64,000 bases of DNA from contig NZ_FXAM01000002.1 of assembly GCF_900155475.1 (NCBI RefSeq), positions 186,001 to 250,000 on the forward strand, written 5' to 3'. The notes under the pieces are model-generated. The model did not search any database and was not told the DNA's origin. It saw nothing but the letters and a program-made list of their open reading frames with translations. The position numbers and the translations under genes were made by a program. This stretch comes from Methylomagnum ishizawai. Lineage in GTDB: Bacteria > Pseudomonadota > Gammaproteobacteria > Methylococcales > Methylococcaceae. Shown piece by piece: positions 57,232-64,000 of the stretch. How positions within the stretch are numbered: the first letter of the stretch is position 1; the number at the start of each line of letters is the position of its first letter.

Positions 57232-57264
57232 GTTGAGGCCGGAGGGGTGTGCTTTCCTCAAGCC
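57232..57264. repeat. GGCTTGAG-family palindromic repeat, truncated copy C, between acylase and N-hydroxylase
   Basis: GGCCGGAGG followed by a short spacer and TTTCCTCAAGCC aligns with one half of copy B (52595-52647) in the opposite orientation. It occupies most of the 59-base gap between the two genes. Confidence 0.45.
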
Positions 57265-57267
57265 GCA

Positions 57268-59640
57268 TCACCCAGGTTCCAGCCGCAGGGTGGATTCGGC
57301 GTCCTTCACGATCCGGTCCCGGTCCATCACCAAGGGCAGGTAGCGGCCCCCGGCCCAGGGTTCCGCCATGTCGCGGTAATGGGGGGACAGGGGATCGCCG
57401 GACTGGCCCGCGCTCAGGACGAACAGCGAGTGGTCGGGGTCGGCCAGGTCGTAGAGGGCGCGGAAGCTCGGCCCGGCCTCGCCCACGTAGCGCCCGGAGC
57501 TTTCGTCGTAGGCGTAGCCGCTGACATTGATGGTGTCCATGCCGCCGGGGCTGGGCACTTCGACATTGAACAACCAAGACAGCAGCGGCAAGCTGCCGTA
57601 GGGATGGTGGAGCGAGCGGGCGCTATGCGCCCGGCCCCAGGTCCAGCGGTCCGGGTCCGCGCCGTAGCTTTGCTTGAGCCCGTCCAAGGCCAAGGCCAGC
57701 GCCCGTCCGAGGGCGGCGGCGCAGGGTGGGTCGCCATCCCGCGTCGGGCCGGGGCACCAATGCGATGCGCCCTCCCCGCCCAGCAGGTTGGCGAGGAACA
57801 AGGGGTTGTAATCGCCGACTTCCTCGTACAAATCGCCCAGCGCGTCCCGGTACAGCACTTCGGATAAACGCCTGATCCATTCCGCGAAGATCAAAGGTTC
57901 GGCCCGGTCCCTGGCCATATCGCCGTTCCAGTCCCGCAGCCGCGCCAGGATTCGGCGTTGCTCCGGGTCTTGCGGTGTGGCCCGCAGCAGATGGGGCAGG
58001 AGTTGCAAGGCCACGGGATTGACCGCGTCGGTCTGGATGGCGGCGAAGGAGGCCATGTCGTGGCGGTCGGTGGCGTCCAGCAGGGCGTCGATGCGCTGGG
58101 CGCGGTAGGGCGGCAGCCAGCCGGAAGTGATCCAATAGGGATAACCCGGCGGGGTGATTTTCTGGTTGGCGGTGACGATCTTGCCCGATTCCGGTTGCCG
58201 GGATTGCGGCAAGGCCTCGAAGGGGATGAAGCCGGTCCAGTCATAGCGGGCGTCCCAGCCTGGCGCGGGGGCGAGGCCCATCAGATCGTTATCGGAACGC
58301 CGGATCGGTATCCGTCCCGCCGCCACGAAACCGATGCCGCCCCGGTCGTCGGCGTAGACGATGTTCTGCTGCGGGGCTTGGAAATCCCGCGCCGCTGCGC
58401 GGATGCCGTCGCCGTCGCGGGCGCGGGCGGCTTGGTGCATGAAACGCAGGGTGGCGTCTTCCGGGTCCAGGCCGGTCCAGCGCAAGGCCATGGCCGTCCC
58501 GGCGGGCAGCACCGCCTGGGCTTCGGGACTGGCGTCTGAAATCACCGGGCCGTGGCGGGTGGTCCGCACCGCCAGGGTTTCCGGGGCCGCGTTTCGGACC
58601 CCGATGGTTTCGGATATCCGTCCGAACGCCGCCGACCCATCCGGCGTCAGGTAACGGGAAGCGTCCCCGGCCAGGGGCTTTTCGACATAGATATCCTGGG
58701 TGTCCGGGCCGGTATTGGTGAAAGCCCAGGCGGCGTGGCGGTTGCGGCCCAGCACCACGGCGGGTACGCCGGGCAGGGTCGCGCCGACGACGCTCAGGCC
58801 GGGCGCTTCTAGATGGGCGAAATACCAGACCGGGGGCGCGCCCAGTTTCAAATGGGGATCGTTGGCCAGGAGGGGCTGGCCGCTGCGGGAACGGTGGCCG
58901 TCCACCGCCCAGTTATTGGAACCCAGGCTGCGGCGTGGGCCTTGAATCTCCAAGGCCATCAAGGCTTGGGCGGAAGCGTCCAGCCCCGCGTACAGGGAAT
59001 CGAGCGCGGGCAGCCGGAACGCCGTGTCGCCCGGATAGGGCGGGAACAACTCGGCGATCCGCTCGGGCGGCAGGCGGCGGCTGAGGCGCAGGTTGAGCAA
59101 TTCCTCCCACCAATTACCCGACAGGTTCCAGGCCAGGGTCTTCAACCACACCAGGGAATCCACCGGGGTCCAGGGCGCGGGCCGGTAGCCTTGCACCCAA
59201 AACTCCAGGGGCAACCGCTCCCCCCGTCCCACATAGGCGTTCACGCCCCGCGCATAGGCGTCCAGCAGGCGGCGCGTCCCGGCATCCAACCCTTCGAGAT
59301 TTTGCTCCGCCGCACGGCGTATGCCCAAGGTCCGCATGAAGCGGTCTTGTTCGAGCGCTTTTTCCCCCAACACCTCGGCCAAGCGGCCCGATCCCAAACG
59401 GCGGTTCAGGTCCATTTGCCATAACCGGTCCTGGGCATGGACATAGCCCAGGGCGAAATAAGCATCCGCCTCCGTGTCCGCGTAGATATGGGGCACGCCT
59501 TGCCGGTCGCGGATGATTTCGACGGGCCGGTCCAGGCCGGGTAAGGGGGCCGCGTCCTCTGGCCGGGATCGATAGCCCTGCAACAACGCCCATCCCGCAA
59601 CCAGCAGACCTAGATAGATCAAGGGTTTGCCCGGTTTCAT
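57268..59640 (-). CDS. PvdQ-like periplasmic acylase (penicillin amidase family Ntn hydrolase)
   Basis: A 790-residue Ntn hydrolase precursor. It has an N-terminal membrane/signal segment (residues 6-21), an alpha-chain with YFALGYVHAQDRLWQMDLNRR, a spacer, and the mature beta-chain beginning at Ser241 in LGSNNWAVDG, the self-cleavage site and nucleophile. A later GRNRHAAWAFTNTGPD and the oxyanion region fit penicillin acylases. In pyoverdine producers PvdQ removes the fatty acyl chain from the periplasmic precursor. This cluster also starts with an acyl-AMP ligase domain, so deacylation of the siderophore precursor is the likely role. Acyl-homoserine lactone or other amide hydrolysis is the alternative. 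A Fur box lies 151 bases upstream; the N-hydroxylase gene follows after 59 bases. Confidence 0.85.
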   Translation of the reverse strand: MKPGKPLIYLGLLVAGWALLQGYRSRPEDAAPLPGLDRPVEIIRDRQGVPHIYADTEADAYFALGYVHAQDRLWQMDLNRRLGSGRLAEVLGEKALEQDRFMRTLGIRRAAEQNLEGLDAGTRRLLDAYARGVNAYVGRGERLPLEFWVQGYRPAPWTPVDSLVWLKTLAWNLSGNWWEELLNLRLSRRLPPERIAELFPPYPGDTAFRLPALDSLYAGLDASAQALMALEIQGPRRSLGSNNWAVDGHRSRSGQPLLANDPHLKLGAPPVWYFAHLEAPGLSVVGATLPGVPAVVLGRNRHAAWAFTNTGPDTQDIYVEKPLAGDASRYLTPDGSAAFGRISETIGVRNAAPETLAVRTTRHGPVISDASPEAQAVLPAGTAMALRWTGLDPEDATLRFMHQAARARDGDGIRAAARDFQAPQQNIVYADDRGGIGFVAAGRIPIRRSDNDLMGLAPAPGWDARYDWTGFIPFEALPQSRQPESGKIVTANQKITPPGYPYWITSGWLPPYRAQRIDALLDATDRHDMASFAAIQTDAVNPVALQLLPHLLRATPQDPEQRRILARLRDWNGDMARDRAEPLIFAEWIRRLSEVLYRDALGDLYEEVGDYNPLFLANLLGGEGASHWCPGPTRDGDPPCAAALGRALALALDGLKQSYGADPDRWTWGRAHSARSLHHPYGSLPLLSWLFNVEVPSPGGMDTINVSGYAYDESSGRYVGEAGPSFRALYDLADPDHSLFVLSAGQSGDPLSPHYRDMAEPWAGGRYLPLVMDRDRIVKDAESTLRLEPG

Positions 59641-59790
59641 CGCCGCCCGCCGCCCGTCCTGGAGGACGCGAAAACGCCGGGGTTCCTTGCGGATTCATAC
59701 ATGGCGTTTACTCCTCGGCTCCGGGTTGAAGGATTGCGTGACAGCGCGGGCAGCGCCGACATTCGGGGTCGGTGCCTTGCCTACAGTTCA

Positions 59791-59809
59791 GTAAATGATA
59801 ATCATTGTT
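59791..59809 (-). promoter_or_regulatory. Fur box upstream of the PvdQ-like acylase
   Basis: GTAAATGATAATCATTGTT matches 15 of 19 positions of the Fur consensus, with an intact ATGATAATCATT core. It lies 151 bases upstream of the acylase start and would put the acylase and N-hydroxylase under iron control. Confidence 0.78.
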
Positions 59810-59955
59810 ATTTGCATGTCAATCTTTTCTGCACATCGTGGCCGCTACGGCGGCAACAGGTGTGCGGGACCGACTTGAAGGGAGCGGGAAGGCGATGGCG
59901 ATGGGTAGGATTGCGGTTGGGGCCGAGGCTATCGGCGTCTAGCTAGAGATTTTCT

Positions 59956-59990
59956 GTAGGGTGGGCACACGGAATACATGCCCATCCTAC
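59956..59990. repeat. Intergenic GTAGGGTGGGCA hairpin repeat
   Basis: GTAGGGTGGGCA (59956-59967) pairs with TGCCCATCCTAC (59979-59990), one G-T wobble, 11-base loop. The first ten bases recur inside NRPS A-domain loops (29841, 37662). No T-tract on either side, so it looks like a dispersed palindromic repeat more than a terminator. Confidence 0.6.
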
Positions 59991-60057
59991 GGCTTTCGAG
60001 GGGCGGGAAACGGTGGCGTAGTCCCCCTTGAATTCATTTCACGTTCGTGAAGAAATT

Positions 60058-60092
60058 GCCTCAAAACGGTCTGTTTCGGGCGGTTTTGAGGC
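60058..60092 (-). terminator. Hairpin overlapping the stop codon of the RND pump gene
   Basis: GCCTCAAAAC (60058-60067) and GTTTTGAGGC (60083-60092) form an exact 10-bp stem around a 15-base loop. The stop codon of the RND gene (60061-60063) lies in the distal arm. On the transcript the stem is followed by AAUUUCUUC, only mildly U-rich, so termination is plausible but not textbook. Confidence 0.5.
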
Positions 60093-63000
60093 TGTCGGAA
60101 AACTGACAAGTCATTGATTTAAAAATATTTTTTGTGGCATTCGCCATATCGTCGAGGTAGCTGTAAACCGCCGGGATCACCAACAGGCTCAACACGGTCG
60201 AGGTCACCAAGCCGCCGATCACGGCGATGGCCATGGGACTGCGGAACGAGGGGTCCGCCGTCCCGGCTCCCAAGGCCGCCGGCAACATCCCCGCTCCCAT
60301 CGCGATGGTGGTCATGACCACCGGGCGGGCGCGTTTATGGCAGGCGTCCATGAGCGCCTCGAACCGTCCGAGGCCCAGTTCCCGGCGGGCGACGATGGCG
60401 TATTCCACCAATAGGATGGAGTTCTTGGTGGCGATGCCCATCAGCATCACCAACCCGATCAAGGAAGGCATGGAGAAAGCCTTGCCCGCCAGCAGCAAGG
60501 CCACGAAGCCGCCGCCGAAGGCCAGCGGCAAGGCCGCGAGGATGGTCACGGGTTGTAGGAAATCCCGGAACAGCAGGACCAGCACCACGAAGATGCACAA
60601 CACCCCGGTCAGCATGGCGAGGCCGAAGCTGCCGAATAACTCGGCCATCATCTCGGCGTCGCCGATGTTGATCTGGCGCACACCGTGGGGCAGGTGCTTG
60701 AGGCTGGGCAATGCCGCCGCCGCTGCCGCCACCTCGCCCAAAGGCAGGTCGGACAGTTCGATCTGTAGGCTGATATTGCGGGAACGGTCGTAGCGCTGGA
60801 TCACGGCGGGACCGCCCGAGAGTTCCAGCCGAGCCACCTGCCCCACCCTGACCGAACCCACGCCCGGTTTGGACGAGGGCACGGCCAGTTGTTCCAGCAA
60901 GGCCAAATCCTTGCGGCCATCGGCGCTCAGCCGGACCACCACCGGGATTTGGCGCTGGGCCAGGTTGAGTTTGGGCAGGGACCAGTCGTAATCACCCACG
61001 GTGGCGATGCGCAGGGTCTCGGCGATGGCGGCGGAAGTCACGCCCAGGTCGGCGGCCTTGGCGAAGTCGGGCCGCACGGCGATTTCCGGCCTGACCAGGG
61101 CCGCGCTGGAAGCGATGTTGCCCAGGCCGGGGAGGGTCCTGAGGTCGCGCTCCACGGCGCGGGCGGCGCGGTCCAGCGCCGCCGGATCGTCGCCGCTGAG
61201 GACCAGGACGTATTTCTCGCCGGAACCGCCCAGGCCGACCTTGGTGCGGGCGCCGGGCAGGCGTTCCAGGGCTGTGCGGATTTGGGCTTCGATGGCTTGC
61301 TTGCGCACCGGGCGCTCGCCGCGCCTGGCCAGGGTGAGGGTCAAGGTGGCTTTGCGGACCTCGCCGTCGGCCTGGACCGCCATCGGGTCGCCGCCAGCCG
61401 AACCGCCGCCGATGGTGGTATAGACGCTACGCACATAGGGCACGGCGGCGACCAAGTGCCGGGCCGTTTCCGCCGAGGCGCGGGTTTGCTCCAGGGTCGC
61501 GCCGGGGGCCAATTCCACGAACACCTGGGTTTGGGGAGAGTCGTCCGCCGGGATGAAGCCGGTGGGTAGGAGCGGGATCAGCAGCAAGGAACCGATGAAA
61601 AAAGCCATCGCCCCGGCCAGGGTGAGGAAACGATGGCGCAGGCAAAAGGCGGCGAGCCGCATATACAGCGCCATCAAGCGGCCCTCGCGGCCCCCGCCGC
61701 CGCCCGTGTCCTTGAGCAGATGGGCCGCCATCATCGGCGTCAGCATCCGCGCCACCACCAGGGAAGCGAACACCGCCAGGGCGGCGGTCCAGCCGAATTG
61801 CTTGAAGAACTTCCCCACCACCCCGCTCATGAAGGCCGTGGGCAGGAACACGGCGATCAGGGCGAAGGTGGTGGCGACCACCGCCATGCCGATTTCGTCC
61901 GCCGCCTCCATCGCCGCTTGGTAGGGCGTCTTGCCCTGCCGCAGATGGCGCACGATGTTTTCCACCTCGACGATGGCGTCGTCCACCAGGACGCCCACCA
62001 CCAGGGACAAGGCCAGCAAGGACACCCCGTTGAGGCTGAAACCGAAGGCGTACATGCCAATGAAGGTCGGGATCGCCGACAAGGGTAAGGCCACGGCGGA
62101 CACGAAGGTCGCCCGCCAGTCCTTCAGGAACAGCCAGACCACCAGTACCGCCAGCGCCGCCCCCTCGTACAGCAAGGCCATGGAACCTTGGAATTCCTCC
62201 TCCACCGGGGTCACGAAGTTGAAGGCTTCGGTGAATTCCAGGTCGGGATGGGCCAGGGCCAACTCGTCCAGCGCCTTGCGCACGCCAGCGCCCACCTCGA
62301 CTTCGCCCGCCCCCCGGCTGCGGGTGACCTCGAAACCCACCACCGGCTTGCCGTCGAGCAGGGCCAGGGCGCGGGGTTCGGCCACGGTGTCGCGCACCGT
62401 GGCGAGCTGGTCCAGGCGGATGCGCTGTCCATCGGGCAGGGCCAGGGGCAGGGAGCGCAATTCATCCGCCGTGGCGACCGTGCCCAGGGTCCGCACTGGC
62501 TGTTCGCCGCCACCAAGCTCGGTGCGTCCGCCCGCGCTTTCCCGCTGCACCTCGCGCAATTGCCGGGAAATATCGGCGGCGGTCGCATCCAGGGCTTGCA
62601 ACTTGACCGGATCGAGGGCCACCGAGATTTCCCGGCTGGCCCCGCCCACCCGGTTGACCGCGCCCACGCCGGGAATGGCCAGCAGGCGCTTGGTCACGGT
62701 ATCGTCCACGAACCAGGACAAGGCTTCGTCGTCGTGGCGGCGCGAAGCCACGGTGTAGGCCAGGATGGGGGTTTGCGCTAAATCCAGCTTGGTTACCACC
62801 GGATCGCGTAGTTCGCCGGGCAAATCGGCGCGGACCTTGGATACCGCCGAGCGGGTGTCGTCCAGTGCCTCCTCCACCGGCTTTTCCATGCGGAATTCCA
62901 GGACCAGGCTGACACTGCCGTCCTGGATTTGGGCGCTGATGTGCTTGAGCCCTTGCAGGGTGGCGACGGCGTTCTCCAGCTTGCGGGCCACCTCGGTTTC

Positions 63001-63177
63001 CAATTGCGGCGGGGCCGCGCCGGGCAGGCGGGCGTTGATGATGACGGTGGGGAGGTCGAGGTCGGGGAAGTTCTGCACCGACATCGCTTTGAAGCCGAGC
63101 AGGCCACCGAAGGTCAGCAGCACGAACAACATGAGGGCGGGCAGCGGATTGCGGATGCAGGCGGCGGAAATGTTCAT
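60061..63177 (-). CDS. RND family (HAE1-type) efflux transporter
   Basis: A 1038-residue proton-driven efflux pump. It starts MNISAACIRNPLPALMLFVLL, typical of the AcrB/MexF-like group, with the first porter domain (INARLPGAAPPQLETEVARKLE), VVGVLVDDAIVEVEN in TM4 carrying the two relay Asp residues, a central PTGFIPADDSPQ, and C-terminal helices with LMGIATKNSILLVEYAI and ATVLSLLVIPAVYSYLDD. Unlike the pump at 13049, no fusion protein or outer-membrane channel is encoded next to it in the window. The gene runs towards the siderophore cluster but has its own upstream region of 212 bases and a hairpin at its end, so I treat it as a separate unit. Substrate unknown. Confidence 0.92.
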   Translation of the reverse strand: MNISAACIRNPLPALMLFVLLTFGGLLGFKAMSVQNFPDLDLPTVIINARLPGAAPPQLETEVARKLENAVATLQGLKHISAQIQDGSVSLVLEFRMEKPVEEALDDTRSAVSKVRADLPGELRDPVVTKLDLAQTPILAYTVASRRHDDEALSWFVDDTVTKRLLAIPGVGAVNRVGGASREISVALDPVKLQALDATAADISRQLREVQRESAGGRTELGGGEQPVRTLGTVATADELRSLPLALPDGQRIRLDQLATVRDTVAEPRALALLDGKPVVGFEVTRSRGAGEVEVGAGVRKALDELALAHPDLEFTEAFNFVTPVEEEFQGSMALLYEGAALAVLVVWLFLKDWRATFVSAVALPLSAIPTFIGMYAFGFSLNGVSLLALSLVVGVLVDDAIVEVENIVRHLRQGKTPYQAAMEAADEIGMAVVATTFALIAVFLPTAFMSGVVGKFFKQFGWTAALAVFASLVVARMLTPMMAAHLLKDTGGGGGREGRLMALYMRLAAFCLRHRFLTLAGAMAFFIGSLLLIPLLPTGFIPADDSPQTQVFVELAPGATLEQTRASAETARHLVAAVPYVRSVYTTIGGGSAGGDPMAVQADGEVRKATLTLTLARRGERPVRKQAIEAQIRTALERLPGARTKVGLGGSGEKYVLVLSGDDPAALDRAARAVERDLRTLPGLGNIASSAALVRPEIAVRPDFAKAADLGVTSAAIAETLRIATVGDYDWSLPKLNLAQRQIPVVVRLSADGRKDLALLEQLAVPSSKPGVGSVRVGQVARLELSGGPAVIQRYDRSRNISLQIELSDLPLGEVAAAAAALPSLKHLPHGVRQINIGDAEMMAELFGSFGLAMLTGVLCIFVVLVLLFRDFLQPVTILAALPLAFGGGFVALLLAGKAFSMPSLIGLVMLMGIATKNSILLVEYAIVARRELGLGRFEALMDACHKRARPVVMTTIAMGAGMLPAALGAGTADPSFRSPMAIAVIGGLVTSTVLSLLVIPAVYSYLDDMANATKNIFKSMTCQFSDSLKTARNRPF

Positions 63178-63389
63178 CTTGGAATGGAGGCTGGCTGGGG
63201 GGCGCGGGATTCTAGAGCATTTTCGGTCCGGGGACGCGACCGGGTGGACGGCGGTGATTCCGTCCGCGCCCAGGCCGGGACAGCGGTGATTTCCCCTAGG
63301 AAAACCACGGATTCCGCGGGTTTCCTGGGCCAGGGATAATCGGGTCTTTTAATAAGAAGGTAATGGCCGCAGTGGCCGGGGGGTGAACC

Positions 63390-63653
63390 ATGTGGAATAC
63401 GACGATGGCTATGGACGGAAAATTCGATATCGGAACGCCGGTGGTGTTCGCGCCGGACAATCCCGCGAAACATCCGCGCTTTATCGGCAAGGACGCGGTG
63501 GTGGTCGATTATTCCGGGGATCGCCACGGGGATTTGGATGTGTTCATCGCGGTCGATGGGCGGATCGTGCTGCTGGTGAAGGAAGCCGACCTCAAGCCCG
63601 CCGCCCGGACTCGATCATATGGGCCGGAGTCCTGGGCGCGACGCACCCAGTGA
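63390..63653 (+). CDS. Small hypothetical protein (87 aa)
   Basis: I do not recognise this family. The 87-residue product has ordinary, non-shadow composition with alternating hydrophobic strands (GTPVVFAPDN, DAVVVDYSGD, DVFIAVDGRIVLLVKEADL), which suggests a compact all-beta, SH3-like fold ending in a charged tail. There is no signal peptide or membrane segment, so it should be cytoplasmic. A GGGGTGA ribosome site lies 4-5 bases before the ATG at 63390; an internal ATG at 63405 is also possible. Neighbours (a divergent RND pump and a sulfotransferase-like gene) give no clue to its role. Confidence 0.6.
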   Translation: MWNTTMAMDGKFDIGTPVVFAPDNPAKHPRFIGKDAVVVDYSGDRHGDLDVFIAVDGRIVLLVKEADLKPAARTRSYGPESWARRTQ

Positions 63654-63789
63654 GGCCCACGGCGCGGGCCGCCAAGGCCGGGTACTGGCCCGGCCCGGCA
63701 TACCCGCGGTATCTTGCTCCGGGGCGCGGTCCCGTCCGCCAATCCCGGCGCGGCGGGCATATCCCGACGCCCCGGATTTCCCCACCCCT

Positions 63790-64000
63790 ATGCAATACCT
63801 CTTCATACTCGGCTGTCCGCGCAGCGGAACCACGGTCACGGCCAGGCTGCTAGGCAGCCATCCCGCCATCGTCCTGGGCATAGAACGCTACGCCAAACTG
63901 TTTTTCAAGCACGGGCTGGAACCCGCCCTGTTCGAGAAGGACCGCTTTTTCGATATCCGGCCCGGCGACGCCATCTATCAGGATTTTTCATTCAAGGGCT
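63790..64000 (+). CDS. Sulfotransferase-family protein, 5' part only
   Basis: The first 70 residues are visible before the window ends. The protein opens MQYLFILGCPRSGTTVTARLLGSHP, and GCPRSGTT is the phosphosulfate-binding loop of PAPS-dependent sulfotransferases. The following IVLGIERYAKLFFKH continues the family pattern (Sulfotransfer_3-like). Bacterial members sulfate glycans, lipids or small molecules, and some remain uncharacterised. The ATG at 63790 is the first in frame. Domain end, substrate and downstream neighbours cannot be seen. Confidence 0.75.
   Translation, partial: MQYLFILGCPRSGTTVTARLLGSHPAIVLGIERYAKLFFKHGLEPALFEKDRFFDIRPGDAIYQDFSFKG

Larger units (their letters stand above)
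59641..60060. other. Intergenic region with Fur box and palindromic repeat
   Basis: These 420 bp separate the acylase start from the RND pump stop. They hold the Fur box at 59791-59809, the hairpin repeat at 59956-59990, a short TTCACG-TT-CGTGAA palindrome at 60038-60051 and one arm of the hairpin at 60058-60092. A plus-strand frame at 59701-59946 has no coding character. The acylase promoter should lie near the Fur box, leaving an untranslated leader of perhaps 120-140 bases. Confidence 0.6.

Noticed and set aside
57268-59640. Acylase as primarily a quorum-quenching enzyme
   Set aside because: PvdQ-type enzymes can cleave acyl-homoserine lactones, but the Fur box, the cluster position and the acyl-ligase starter domain make siderophore maturation the simpler role. 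Kept as an alternative only.
59701-59946. 81-codon plus-strand frame containing the Fur box region
   Set aside because: The frame runs straight through the Fur box and promoter region, and its composition is not protein-like.

Overview
The window is GC-rich (roughly two thirds G+C by eye) bacterial chromosome. The gene families present (MbtH, a PvdQ-like acylase, Fur boxes, RND pumps, a YbhGFSR-type exporter, an Lrp/AsnC regulator) fit a free-living gammaproteobacterium or a close relative. No rRNA, tRNA or other taxonomic marker is present, so I do not name a genus. I saw no insertion sequence, phage gene or CRISPR array.

Region 1 (1-6072): a minus-strand ABC exporter operon (membrane fusion protein, double ATPase and two ABC-2 permeases, the last cut by the window edge), a SAM methyltransferase, and a divergent Lrp/AsnC regulator whose promoter lies inside a perfect 12-bp inverted repeat. 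Region 2 (6293-11412): four minus-strand genes for a DUF188/YaiI protein, a zinc metallopeptidase with a YgjP-like fold, a GT4 glycosyltransferase, and a large hybrid histidine kinase whose N-terminus looks like an H-NOX-associated (HNOBA) domain. Region 3 (11952-12812): a secreted P-domain protein preceded by a Fur box.

Region 4 (13049-59640) is the centre of the window: about 46 kb of minus-strand genes forming a siderophore-type nonribosomal peptide cluster. In transcription order they encode a PvdQ-like periplasmic acylase, an IucD/PvdA-family N-hydroxylase, a siderophore GNAT acyltransferase, MbtH, a type II thioesterase, a SyrP-like TauD-family (aspartate) hydroxylase, three NRPSs of 4297, 2643 and 4345 residues, and an outer-membrane factor, membrane fusion protein and RND pump. 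From MbtH to the RND pump most junctions are ATGA/GTGA overlaps. Fur boxes precede the acylase and the GNAT gene, so iron starvation is the likely inducer. The assembly line reads FAAL-T / C-A-T-E / C-A(Asp)-T / C-A(Ser)-T // C-A-T-E / C-A(Ser)-T // C-A-T-E / C-A-T-E / C-A-T-TE. That predicts an acylated octapeptide with one (beta-hydroxy)Asp, two Ser and five residues whose A-domain codes carry acidic residues, as expected for Lys/Orn-like or N-hydroxylated substrates. The starter acyl chain may be trimmed by the acylase, as in pyoverdine maturation. Hydroxamates plus beta-hydroxyaspartate would bind Fe(III). No TonB-dependent receptor, ECF sigma factor or ferrisiderophore reductase lies in the window.

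Two sequence-level features stand out in the cluster. The two Ser-specific A domains are carried on 1721-bp direct repeats in which I found one mismatch. Small palindromic repeats occur both in intergenic gaps and in frame inside NRPS linkers and A-domain loops. Region 5 (60061-64000): an RND pump without an adjacent fusion protein, a small unknown protein, and the start of a sulfotransferase-like gene cut by the window end.
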